64,000 bases of DNA from an uncultured Bacteroidota bacterium (GTDB lineage: Bacteria > Bacteroidota > Bacteroidia > Flavobacteriales > Flavobacteriaceae). The notes beneath the pieces are model-generated. The model saw nothing but the letters and a program-made list of their open reading frames with translations. It had not been told where the DNA came from and made no database searches. Location of the stretch: assembly GCA_902518355.1 (NCBI GenBank), contig CABYFY010000005.1, positions 62,001-126,000 on the forward strand, in the 5' to 3' direction. Both the position numbers and the translations under genes were made by a program. How positions within the stretch are numbered: the first letter of the stretch is position 1; each line of letters begins with the position of its first letter. Positions 53,292-62,040 of the stretch are shown here, piece by piece.

Positions 53292-54593
53292 ATGAGTAAT
53301 ATAATTGCAATAGTAGGAAGACCTAATGTCGGAAAATCAACGTTGTTTAATAGGCTTATTCAACGAAGAGAGGCGATTGTTGATTCCATAAGCGGGGTTA
53401 CCAGAGATAGACATTATGGTAAGGGAGACTGGAATGGAAAGGAGTTCTCTGTAATTGACACTGGGGGATATGTAGTGGGTAGTGACGACATTTTTGAAAC
53501 GGAGATTGATAATCAAGTTGAACTAGCTATAGATGAAGCTGATATAATTTTATTTATGGTTGATGTTGATTCAGGAATAACTTCGATGGATTCAGAAATT
53601 TCAGATTTATTAAGAAAGATTGAAAAGCCAGTTTTTTTGGTTGTTAACAAGGTTGATAATTCCTCTAGAATGAATGATATTAACGAATTCTATTCAATGG
53701 GAATAAAAAAACTCTACCCAATTGCAAGTTCTAATGGTTTTGGAACGGGAGAATTACTAGACGATGTTGTAAAACTATTTAAAGAAGAAAAAGAAATAGA
53801 TAATGATGTACCAAAGTTCGCAGTTGTTGGTAGACCAAATGCAGGCAAATCTTCTTTTATTAATGCATTGATTGGAGAGAACAGGAACATTGTAACTGAA
53901 ATTCCTGGAACTACAAGAGATTCAATCAATACTAGATATAACAGATTTGGGTTTGAATTTGATCTTATTGACACAGCAGGAATACGAAAAAAGTCAAAGG
54001 TTAGGGAAAATCTTGAGTTTTACTCTGTAATGAGAAGTGTTAGAGCTATCGAAAATTCTGACGTTTGTATCTTGTTATTTGACGTATCAAGAGGGTTTGA
54101 TTCGCAGGTTAAGAATATTTTTTGGTTATGTGAAAGAAATAAAAAAGGAATAATTTTAATTGCAAACAAGTGGGACTTAATCGAAAAAAATACAAATTCA
54201 ACAAAACAGTTCGAAACTACTGTTAAAAAAAAAATTGAACCTTTTACAGATGTAAATATAATCTTTGTATCAACCTTAAATAAGCAAAGAATTCATAAAG
54301 CTATAGAAACCGCTGTAAAAGTATTTAAGGGTAGATCTGAAAAAATAAAAACTAGAAAGTTAAATGATATTTTACTTCCGATAATTGCATCATATCCTCC
54401 ACCAGCAATCAAAGGGAAATATGTTAAAATAAAATATATAACACAGTTACCAACACATCATCCGCAATTTGCTTTCTTTTGCAATTTACCTCAATATGTT
54501 AAAGAGCCTTATAAAAGGTTTTTAGAAAATAAGATTAGAGAAAATTTTGACTTTACAGGTGTTCCAATAACTATTTTTCTGAGAAAAAAATAG
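53292..54593 (+). CDS. der: GTPase Der (EngA), tandem G-domain ribosome assembly factor
   Basis: About 433 residues with two G domains in tandem for 50S subunit assembly. First domain: GRPNVGKSTLF, DTGGY, NKVD. Second domain: GRPNAGKSSF, DTAGIRKKSK, NKWDL. A C-terminal KH-like domain follows. The track start at 53214 would add 26 residues translated through the terminator hairpin; ATG 53292 (MSNIIAIVGRPNVGKS) is clearly right. It converges with the MerR gene, with no space between the stops. Confidence 0.95.
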   Translation: MSNIIAIVGRPNVGKSTLFNRLIQRREAIVDSISGVTRDRHYGKGDWNGKEFSVIDTGGYVVGSDDIFETEIDNQVELAIDEADIILFMVDVDSGITSMDSEISDLLRKIEKPVFLVVNKVDNSSRMNDINEFYSMGIKKLYPIASSNGFGTGELLDDVVKLFKEEKEIDNDVPKFAVVGRPNAGKSSFINALIGENRNIVTEIPGTTRDSINTRYNRFGFEFDLIDTAGIRKKSKVRENLEFYSVMRSVRAIENSDVCILLFDVSRGFDSQVKNIFWLCERNKKGIILIANKWDLIEKNTNSTKQFETTVKKKIEPFTDVNIIFVSTLNKQRIHKAIETAVKVFKGRSEKIKTRKLNDILLPIIASYPPPAIKGKYVKIKYITQLPTHHPQFAFFCNLPQYVKEPYKRFLENKIRENFDFTGVPITIFLRKK

Positions 54594-54917
54594 TTATAAT
54601 TGGTTTCGTATCTCGATTAATTTGTCCTTTATTAACTTAAGTTTATTTACAATATCTAACTTATCCGAAGATTTTTCATTATTAATGTAATGCTTAGCAC
54701 CTTGGATTGTATATCCTTTTTCCTTTAGTAAAAAATATATTTTGTTTATCGCTTCAATATCTTTTTGAGTAAATTTCCTATTACCTCTTGAATTTTTCTT
54801 AGGATTTAAAATTTTGAATTCTTGTTCCCAGAACCTGATCAGTGAGGGATTTACATTAAATTTTGATGCAACTTCTCCGATTGAGTAATATCTTTTGTCT
54901 TGAAGATTGATTTTCAT
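54594..54917 (-). CDS. MerR-family transcriptional regulator
   Basis: A 107-residue protein with the MerR winged-helix start (YYSIGEVASKFNVNPSLIRFWEQEF) and a helix with NRKFTQKDIEAINKIYFLLKEKGYTIQGAKHYI. It lacks the C-terminal effector or metal-binding domain and the cysteines of metal sensors, ending in a short coiled coil. Its start overlaps the stop of the M23 peptidase gene by one base, so it is the second gene of that operon. I recall the MerR/M23/alaS arrangement from other Bacteroidota. Confidence 0.88.
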   Translation of the reverse strand: MKINLQDKRYYSIGEVASKFNVNPSLIRFWEQEFKILNPKKNSRGNRKFTQKDIEAINKIYFLLKEKGYTIQGAKHYINNEKSSDKLDIVNKLKLIKDKLIEIRNQL

Positions 54918-55888
54918 TAATCTAGGGATTGATTAACCACAGAAGCTTGTTTTAATAATTCGTCATATTCTTTTGCAGTTAAGTTTCCGTAGTAGAAATT
55001 AATCGGATTTATCTTTACCTTGTCTTTAAAAATTTCATAATGCAAGTGGGGGGCGCTTGATCTCCCAGTACTACCAACATAACCAATTAAATCACCTCTT
55101 TTTACTTTTTGATATCTTTTAACATTGAATTTATAAAGATGTGCATATAAACTAGTATAACCATAACCGTGGTCAATTCTTATATGATTTCCATACCCAG
55201 AAGATCTATTATCAGCTCGAATTACAGTTCCATCCCCCGTAGCATAAACTGGCGTACCTTGTGGAGCTGTAAAGTCAATTCCATAATGGTGTTTTCTAGC
55301 CTTTGTAAATGGATCAATTCTATAACCAAATCCTGAGGCAATTCTGGTTAAGTCATCATTATTAACAGGTTGAATAGCAGGTATGGATTTTAGAAACTTT
55401 TCCCTATCCATCGCTAATTTTGCAATTTCATCTAATGATTTTGATTGTATTGTTAATCTCTTTTGAATTACATCGATTTTTCTATTACTTTCCTTAATAA
55501 TATTAGAATATTCAAAACCGTCAAATTTTTTATATCTGTTAACACCTCCAAAGCCTGCTTTTCTTTTGTCTTCACTTATAGGAGACGCCTCGAAATAGAT
55601 TCTGTAAATGGCATTATCTCTTTCTTCAATGTTTTTAAGAACACTTTCAATATTTTCCATTTTTTTGTCTAATTGAGAATATTGAAATTTCATATTTTCA
55701 AGTTCCCTATTTAAAGATCTCTCCTGAGGTGATTGAAAATATTGACTCCCAATGAAAATAAATAAAAAGCCAAAAAATGCAGATCCAGTTAGATATAGTA
55801 GAATATTTTTGAATACATCACTTTTGCTCTTTTTAATTTTTTTAAATGAAAGAGATTCAGAATCGTAATAATATTTAACTTTAGGCAT
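54917..55888 (-). CDS. M23 family metallopeptidase (LytM-type), membrane-anchored
   Basis: About 323 residues. One transmembrane helix (about 28-48, LYLTGSAFFGFLFIFIGS), a coiled coil (about 55-90), then a C-terminal LytM/M23 endopeptidase domain in the periplasm. Zinc ligands are visible in HHYGIDF (HxxxD) and HLHYE (HxH). It should cleave peptidoglycan cross-bridges. The track start at 55999 adds 37 residues that run past a probable promoter; ATG 55888 (MPKVKYYYDSES) is preferred. It is divergent from alaS and cotranscribed with the MerR gene. Confidence 0.88.
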   Translation of the reverse strand: MPKVKYYYDSESLSFKKIKKSKSDVFKNILLYLTGSAFFGFLFIFIGSQYFQSPQERSLNRELENMKFQYSQLDKKMENIESVLKNIEERDNAIYRIYFEASPISEDKRKAGFGGVNRYKKFDGFEYSNIIKESNRKIDVIQKRLTIQSKSLDEIAKLAMDREKFLKSIPAIQPVNNDDLTRIASGFGYRIDPFTKARKHHYGIDFTAPQGTPVYATGDGTVIRADNRSSGYGNHIRIDHGYGYTSLYAHLYKFNVKRYQKVKRGDLIGYVGSTGRSSAPHLHYEIFKDKVKINPINFYYGNLTAKEYDELLKQASVVNQSLD

Positions 55889-55899
55889 AATTAAAATTA

Positions 55900-55945
55900 T
55901 ATCTTTGTAATTAATGTTTATCTGATAAACATAAATGCAAATATA
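55900..55945. promoter_or_regulatory. Divergent promoter region with a 17-base palindrome (M23 peptidase / alaS)
   Basis: Plus-strand TATCTTTG (55900-55907) could serve alaS and minus-strand TATATTTG (55945-55938) could serve the M23 gene. Between them lies TGTTTATC-T-GATAAACA (55915-55931), a perfect eight-base inverted repeat at the expected start sites, a plausible operator. Confidence 0.4.
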
Positions 55946-55988
55946 ACAATACTTTTTTTGTTCGATAAAAACTGATAATAACCATAAA

Positions 55989-58613
55989 ATGAACTCCAAC
56001 GAAGTAAGAAAAAAATTTTTAGACTTTTTCGAGAAAAAAAAGCATAAAATTGGTCAATCTTCTCCAATTGTTTCAAAAAATGATCCTTCATTGATGTTTA
56101 TAAATTCAGGAATGGCTCCTTTTAAGGACTACTTTTTAAATCAGGAAAACCCTAAAAATAAAAGAGTTGCTAATTCTCAAAAATGTCTTCGTGTTTCAGG
56201 AAAACATAATGACTTATCTGAGGTTGGTCATGATACATATCATCATACATTTTTTGAAATGCTTGGAAATTGGAGTTTTGGAGATTATTTCAAGGAAGAT
56301 GCAATTAACTGGTCATGGGAACTATTGACTAAAGAGTATGGTATTAACCCTAATGATTTATACGTTACTATTTTTGAGGGCTCAAAGCAAGATGGAGTCT
56401 CTGAGGATTCAGAGGCATTTAATATCTGGATTAAGATCATAGAAAAAGAAAAAATATTATTTTGTGGAAAGGATGATAATTTTTGGGAAATGGGTGAACA
56501 AGGACCATGTGGGCCATGCAGTGAAATACATGTAGATTTAAGGGATGAATCCGAAAAAAAGAAAGTACCTGCTCAATCCTTGATAAATAAAGATAACCCT
56601 CTTGTTGTAGAGCTCTGGAATCTTGTATTTATTCAGTATAACAGGAAAGCTGATGGAAAATTAGAAGATTTACCAAAAAAACATATTGATACTGGAATGG
56701 GACTTGAAAGGTTATGTATGGTCCTTCAAAAGGTCAAATCCAATTACGATACAGATATTTTCAGGTCTATAATTAAAGAGATCGAACAATTAACAGATAT
56801 TGAATATGGAGAAGATGATAAAGTAGATATAGCAATGAGGGTTATTGCAGATCATCTGAGAGCGGTTTCTTTTTCTGTAGCTGATGGTCAACTACCAAGT
56901 AACAGTGGAGCTGGTTATGTAATCAGAAGGATTTTAAGAAGAGCAATTAGATACAGTTTTACATTTTTGAAAATCAAAGAGCCCATTTTATATAAATTAT
57001 TTGCTGCACTACACTTAAAAATGGGGGATTTTTACCCTGAAATACAAAAACAAAGAATTTTAATTGAAAATGTTATTAAAGAAGAAGAAAACTCTTTTTT
57101 AAGAACTCTTGAACAGGGACTGATACTTTTAGAAGAAATAATCTCATCATCTAATAATAAGTTGATTCCTGGTAAAAAAACATTTGAACTATATGACACC
57201 TATGGTTTTCCGGTTGACTTAACTAACTTAATTCTTGAAGAAAGAGGATTCAACCTTGATATTGAATCATTTAATAGTGAACTTGAAAAACAAAAAGACA
57301 GGTCAAGAAAGGCTGCGGAAATTTCCTTTGATGACTGGATGGTTTTAATTGATGATCCCGTTCAAGAATTTGTCGGATATGATTCGCTTGAAGCTAATGT
57401 AAAAATTGTCAAATACAGAAAGGTAAAGTCAAAAAAAGATGGTATAATATTTCAATTGGTTTTTAACCTAACTCCTTTTTATGCAGAATCTGGCGGTCAA
57501 ATCGGAGATATTGGATTTATTGAATCAAAAGACGGAGATGTAGTCCATATTCACGATACAATTAAAGAAGGTAGCTTATCTATTCATTTAACCAAAAATT
57601 TACCAAAAAAACTTGATTTAATTTTTAGAGCAGTAGTTGATAGCAAAAACAGATTTAGAATTCAGTGTAATCATACCGCAACTCATATATTACATCAGGC
57701 ACTTAGAAATATTCTTGGCAATCATGTTGAACAAAAAGGAAGTAGGGTAAGTTCTGAAAACTTTAGATTTGATTTTTCTCATTATTCAAAACTTGATCAA
57801 AGTGACATAATATCGGTGGAAAACTTTGTTAACTCACGAATTGAAAATTCTATTGATTTGATTGAGGAGAGAAATGTTCCTTTAAAAAAGGCTCAAGATA
57901 ATGGAGCTATCGGTTTATTTGGAGAAAAATACGGAGATACCGTTAGAACAATTAAGTTTGGGGCATCCTATGAGCTATGTGGTGGTACACATGTAAATAA
58001 TACTTCTGAACTATGGCAGTTCAAAATTATTAGTGAAGGTGCAATTGCTTCTGGTATAAGAAGGATAGAGGCTATTACAAATGAGTCTGTTAAAAATTAT
58101 TATAATTCAAAAATTAACGAATTTGATAAGATAAAGGATATATTAAAAAATCCAAAAAGCTTATATGAAAGTATTAAATCACTGTCTGAAGAAAATTCTT
58201 TACTAAAGAAAGAAATTGATAAATTAAGTAATGAAAAAGTTTTTTCAGTAAAAAAAGATATCATAACAAAGCTTGAAAATATTTCCGGATTGAATGTTAT
58301 TACTACTACTGTAGATTTAAAACCTGCAAAAATCAAGGATTTATGTTTTTCAATCGCTTCTGAAATAGAAAATCTTTTTTTAATAATTATCACTAAAGAC
58401 TTAAATAAAGTGTACTGCTCTTGTTACATATCAAAAAATCTAGTTTCTGAAAAGAATTTAAATTCCTCTGAGATTATATCAAAACTTAGTAAGTTTATTA
58501 ATGGTAGAGGAGGAGGTCAAGCTTTTTACTCCACATGTGCAGGTGATAATTTAGAAGGAATTCAAAAACTATTCACTGCTGCTAAAGATCTTCAAATTCA
58601 ATTTTTAAAGTAA
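55989..58613 (+). CDS. alaS: Alanine--tRNA ligase
   Basis: An 874-residue class II synthetase. The N-terminal catalytic domain starts VRKKFLDFFEKKKHKIGQSSPIV and has FINSGMAPFKDYF and GMGLERLCMVLQ. The editing domain contains CNHTATHILHQALRNILG and the zinc-binding CGGTHVNNT. A C-terminal coiled coil and the DHHA1-type C-Ala domain end in GRGGGQAFYSTCAG. Length is normal. The stop overlaps the start of the next gene by one base (TAATG). Confidence 0.97.
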   Translation: MNSNEVRKKFLDFFEKKKHKIGQSSPIVSKNDPSLMFINSGMAPFKDYFLNQENPKNKRVANSQKCLRVSGKHNDLSEVGHDTYHHTFFEMLGNWSFGDYFKEDAINWSWELLTKEYGINPNDLYVTIFEGSKQDGVSEDSEAFNIWIKIIEKEKILFCGKDDNFWEMGEQGPCGPCSEIHVDLRDESEKKKVPAQSLINKDNPLVVELWNLVFIQYNRKADGKLEDLPKKHIDTGMGLERLCMVLQKVKSNYDTDIFRSIIKEIEQLTDIEYGEDDKVDIAMRVIADHLRAVSFSVADGQLPSNSGAGYVIRRILRRAIRYSFTFLKIKEPILYKLFAALHLKMGDFYPEIQKQRILIENVIKEEENSFLRTLEQGLILLEEIISSSNNKLIPGKKTFELYDTYGFPVDLTNLILEERGFNLDIESFNSELEKQKDRSRKAAEISFDDWMVLIDDPVQEFVGYDSLEANVKIVKYRKVKSKKDGIIFQLVFNLTPFYAESGGQIGDIGFIESKDGDVVHIHDTIKEGSLSIHLTKNLPKKLDLIFRAVVDSKNRFRIQCNHTATHILHQALRNILGNHVEQKGSRVSSENFRFDFSHYSKLDQSDIISVENFVNSRIENSIDLIEERNVPLKKAQDNGAIGLFGEKYGDTVRTIKFGASYELCGGTHVNNTSELWQFKIISEGAIASGIRRIEAITNESVKNYYNSKINEFDKIKDILKNPKSLYESIKSLSEENSLLKKEIDKLSNEKVFSVKKDIITKLENISGLNVITTTVDLKPAKIKDLCFSIASEIENLFLIIITKDLNKVYCSCYISKNLVSEKNLNSSEIISKLSKFINGRGGGQAFYSTCAGDNLEGIQKLFTAAKDLQIQFLK

Positions 58614-59554
58614 TGTCTTATGAAAGACATAATATTAAATCAGTTTCTAAAGATTTACAGAAATTTGTAATAAAGACCCCAGTTTTAAGATTTGATATTA
58701 TTGATTCTTTATGTAATTGCAATGTTTTTTTTAAGTGTGAAAATTTTCAACATACAGGGTCATTCAAATATAGGGCTGCAATAAATGCTATTAAAAAAAT
58801 GCCTGTTGAATTTAAACAAACAGGATTTATAACACATTCCTCGGGAAACTTTGCTCATGCATTGGCTAGAGCAGCCTATGAATTAAAAATTCCTTGTCAC
58901 ATAGTAATGCCTAATAATACTCCAAATTTTAAAAAGTCTTCAGTGCTATCTTACACCAAAAATGTTATAGAATGTGAATCAAACTTAAAAGCAAGGGAAT
59001 TTACAACCAGTGAAATAATAAAAAATAAAAATTTATATTTCATACATCCCTCAAATAATATGGATGTAATTTTAGGAAATTCTTCTTGTGCACTTGAGTT
59101 TGTAAATGATTATCCAAATTTAGATTTTATCTTTTCCCCCATTGGTGGAGGGGGGCTAATTGCCGGTACATCTATTGCAATTAATAATTTTTCCGAAAAT
59201 TGTCAGGTTATTGGTGCTGAACCGTCAAATGTAGATGATGCATATAGATCTTTAATTTCTGGAAAAATTGAATTCAATGAATCTACCAATACAATAGCAG
59301 ATGGATTAAGAACTAATCTTGGGTCAATTAATTTTCCTATTATTCAAAATTATGTAAAAGAGATTTTATTGGTTAGCGAAGATGAAATTATGGATTCTTT
59401 AGATATTATAATTAACAAGTTAAAAATTGTGGTTGAACCATCAAGCGCAGTTGTTTTAGCTGCTTTGATTAAAAACAATAAAAAGTTTAAAAATAAAAAT
59501 ATCGGATTGATAATGTGTGGTGGAAATATCGACTTTAATTCTCTAAAATTTTAA
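58613..59554 (+). CDS. Serine racemase / threonine dehydratase-like PLP enzyme
   Basis: A 313-residue fold-type II PLP enzyme without an ACT domain. The PLP lysine lies in HTGSFKYRAAINAI, with THSSGNFAHALARAA, the phosphate loop PIGGGGLIAGTS and the C-terminal CGGNIDF. AEPSNVDDAYRS and TIADGLRTNLG resemble eukaryotic and bacterial serine racemases more than IlvA. Racemisation of serine, its dehydration to pyruvate, or threonine dehydration are all possible. It is translationally coupled to alaS, an unusual neighbour, and its end overlaps the convergent GT2 gene by 12 bases. Confidence 0.83.
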   Translation: MSYERHNIKSVSKDLQKFVIKTPVLRFDIIDSLCNCNVFFKCENFQHTGSFKYRAAINAIKKMPVEFKQTGFITHSSGNFAHALARAAYELKIPCHIVMPNNTPNFKKSSVLSYTKNVIECESNLKAREFTTSEIIKNKNLYFIHPSNNMDVILGNSSCALEFVNDYPNLDFIFSPIGGGGLIAGTSIAINNFSENCQVIGAEPSNVDDAYRSLISGKIEFNESTNTIADGLRTNLGSINFPIIQNYVKEILLVSEDEIMDSLDIIINKLKIVVEPSSAVVLAALIKNNKKFKNKNIGLIMCGGNIDFNSLKF

Positions 59555-60397
59555 ATATTTCTTATAAATCACTTTCCATCTAAAATTTCTTATATAGACT
59601 CCTTCTTCATCTGTAACAATAAATGGCTTTTGTTTTAAAAATGATACACAATAACCTATTAGCCCAAAAAATAATCTAGATAAACTATAATTATTTAAAG
59701 AAGATTTTAATAAAGAAAGAATACTCAATATAAACCCAAATCTCATTTTATATAATGATTCACCTTGTAGTATTTTTGAATGAAGAGAATATTTTTGCCC
59801 TGTAGGTTTTAAGTGTTTAACAATCAAATTTTTATCTGTATAAATTAACCACCCTTTTTTTTGTGCAAGTAAAACGTCAACTGTGTCCCAGCCTATTGAA
59901 GATTTTAAAGCATTTATATCATTAAAACATTCGGCTCTATATGCTTTTATTGGTCCTCGTACATGAGTCTTAGCAGCTATATTTTCATAAATCCATTTCC
60001 TATTTTTTAGTATGTATAAATTTCCTCCTGCAATCCCTACTTTTTCTTTTTCATTGAAAATTTCAATAATTTTTTCAATATAGTTTTTAGGAAGTATAAT
60101 GTCACCATCAAATTTACAAATGATATCAAATTGTGTTTCTAAATTTTTTAATCCAAAATTAAATGCTTCGATAACCTTACTTCCAGGAACATGTTCTTGA
60201 ACCGACTTATGGTCAATAACCCTAATCCATTCACAATTACCTATTAAATTTTTAATGATATTCTTAGAATTATCAGTTGAGTTATCATTTACATATATTA
60301 CTTCTGCAGGATTAATTGTCTGATTAATTAATGACTCAACTGATTTTTTTATAAAATCCTGCTCGTTAAAAACCGGTATGATTATACATACTTTCAT
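59543..60397 (-). CDS. Glycosyltransferase family 2
   Basis: A 284-residue GT-A-fold enzyme: CIIIPVFNEQDFIKKSVESL at the start, VNDNSTDNS for nucleotide binding, and the DxD-type metal motif in CKFDGDIIL. It lacks clear transmembrane helices except a weakly hydrophobic stretch near residues 225-250. It probably adds a sugar to a surface glycan. It overlaps the methyltransferase gene by four bases and belongs to the KAS III-methyltransferase-GT2 unit. Confidence 0.88.
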   Translation of the reverse strand: MKVCIIIPVFNEQDFIKKSVESLINQTINPAEVIYVNDNSTDNSKNIIKNLIGNCEWIRVIDHKSVQEHVPGSKVIEAFNFGLKNLETQFDIICKFDGDIILPKNYIEKIIEIFNEKEKVGIAGGNLYILKNRKWIYENIAAKTHVRGPIKAYRAECFNDINALKSSIGWDTVDVLLAQKKGWLIYTDKNLIVKHLKPTGQKYSLHSKILQGESLYKMRFGFILSILSLLKSSLNNYSLSRLFFGLIGYCVSFLKQKPFIVTDEEGVYIRNFRWKVIYKKYLKF

Positions 60398-60921
60398 AAA
60401 TCAATTTTTTCAGCATAAATAATCATATATCTATATGTAAACAGTCTAAAGAATGGTCTTATTCCTATTTTTTTTACAGGATTTGTAAATTTTTTTTCTT
60501 CAATTATTTTCCAACCTGTTTTTTCAAGTAATAATCTAAATTGCCAATCTTCAAATTCATGAAAATGATTATCTCTGATATCACTGAAATTTCTATATGC
60601 TTTAGCAAACCAGAGTCTTAGGGGAACACTACAAACTAACTTTTTAGCTTTGATACTGTTTAATATTTGAAACGGGTTTAATAAGTGTTCAAATATTTGA
60701 AATGCAGTTACCACTGTAGCTTTTGTTTCCAATATTAATGATTGATCTATATCAAGGTCCTCACCATTTGTATTTATTATTTGGAAGCCATCCTCTTTTA
60801 AAGCCTCTGATAAAGGGTTTTTGATTCCTAAGTCTAATATTAACTCACTTTTATCAATATGTTTATTAATAAAATCGGTTGTTATTCTATATCTCTTGTA
60901 CGGAAAGTTTCTAGTATACAT
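60394..60921 (-). CDS. Class I SAM-dependent methyltransferase
   Basis: A 175-residue small methyltransferase-like protein. LILDLGIKNPLSEALKEDGF corresponds to the SAM-binding motif I, though the usual glycine-rich GxGxG is reduced to DLGIKN. TAFQIFEHLLNPFQIL is motif III/IV with the conserved ExLxxP pattern. The end of the protein is basic and hydrophobic. The substrate is unknown. It is three bases from the KAS III gene upstream and overlaps the GT2 gene. Confidence 0.75.
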   Translation of the reverse strand: MYTRNFPYKRYRITTDFINKHIDKSELILDLGIKNPLSEALKEDGFQIINTNGEDLDIDQSLILETKATVVTAFQIFEHLLNPFQILNSIKAKKLVCSVPLRLWFAKAYRNFSDIRDNHFHEFEDWQFRLLLEKTGWKIIEEKKFTNPVKKIGIRPFFRLFTYRYMIIYAEKIDL

Positions 60922-60924
60922 TTA

Positions 60925-61983
60925 TTAATATTGGTACACCATTGCATTAATATGCATTCCAGCACCTACACTAGCAAAAATAATTTTATCACCCTTCTCA
61001 ATTTTATGGTCCCCAAGTTTATTTTTTACAATTAAATCAAACATTGTTGGTACTGTTGCCACTGAACTGTTACCGAAGCGATCTACGGTAAGGGGCATAA
61101 TTTTCTCGGGAGATTCTTCATTGAAAAGTTTATATAATCTTTTAACTATCGCATCATCCATTTTAGCATTTGCTTGATGAATTAAAATCTTTTTTATTTC
61201 CGAAATATCGGTATTAGCTAAATCTAAGCATTCTTTCATGGCAGAAGGGACATTTGTTAAAGCAAATTCATAAACTTTTCGCCCCCTCATTTTAATATAT
61301 TTAGTTTTTTCATCAGCCTGAGGATTATAAGATTTCCCGTAAAAAAGATAAAAAACTTCATCATCTGTGTAAGTTGCTGTGTTATGAGATAAAATACCAC
61401 CTTCTTCATCTGTCTTTTCAATTATTGTAGCACCTGCTCCGTCTGCAAAAATCATGGAGTCTCTATCATTAACGTCAACAACCCTTGATAATGTATCTGC
61501 TCCGATTACTAGACATCTTTCAGCCATTCCAGCTTTAATAAAACCATAACCTTGAATCACACCTTCAAGCCACCCTGGACATCCAAATAAAATATCATAT
61601 GCTACACATTTTGGATTTTTTATTTTTAATAAATTTTTAACCCTTACAGCTAAACTGGGAAATACATCAACTTGTGTTGAATTATTACTAGCATTACCAA
61701 AATTATGAGCTAGTATGATGTAATCAATTTTCTCAGGATCAACTTTTGAGTTTTTAATGGCTTCTTTTGCTGCTAAATAGGCTATATCCGAAGTATTTAA
61801 TTCATCTTTCGCATATCTTCTTTCTCTAATTCCAGTTATCTTCTGAAACTTTTCAATAATTTCTTCATTTTTTGTTTCAATTCGATTTCCCTCATTATCA
61901 AAAAAATTTCTGTCTAAAAATTTAGAATTGTCCTGCACAATTTCTGGAATATAGGATCCAGTTCCGGTTATTTTAATGTTCAT
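60925..61983 (-). CDS. 3-oxoacyl-ACP synthase III family protein (FabH-like)
   Basis: A 352-residue thiolase-fold condensing enzyme. The catalytic triad is intact: Cys in ILFGCPGW, His in IHQANAKM and Asn in FGNSSVATVP. Typical FabH is about 320-330 residues; the extra length is an N-terminal insert around residues 20-45. It could start fatty-acid synthesis or condense acyl chains for a special lipid. The neighbours (methyltransferase, GT2) favour a surface-lipid role, but this is inference. It is the first gene of a three-gene minus-strand unit, downstream of gcvP by 57 bases. Confidence 0.85.
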   Translation of the reverse strand: MNIKITGTGSYIPEIVQDNSKFLDRNFFDNEGNRIETKNEEIIEKFQKITGIRERRYAKDELNTSDIAYLAAKEAIKNSKVDPEKIDYIILAHNFGNASNNSTQVDVFPSLAVRVKNLLKIKNPKCVAYDILFGCPGWLEGVIQGYGFIKAGMAERCLVIGADTLSRVVDVNDRDSMIFADGAGATIIEKTDEEGGILSHNTATYTDDEVFYLFYGKSYNPQADEKTKYIKMRGRKVYEFALTNVPSAMKECLDLANTDISEIKKILIHQANAKMDDAIVKRLYKLFNEESPEKIMPLTVDRFGNSSVATVPTMFDLIVKNKLGDHKIEKGDKIIFASVGAGMHINAMVYQY

Positions 61984-62040
61984 TTACAAATGAATTTTTA
62001 ATTAAGGTAAACTTATTAAATAATAGCGATTTTTGGAAAA

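Noticed and set aside
55889-55999. N-terminal extension of the M23 peptidase to 55999
   Set aside because: The extra residues cross the probable promoter and palindrome and overlap the alaS start; ATG 55888 fits.
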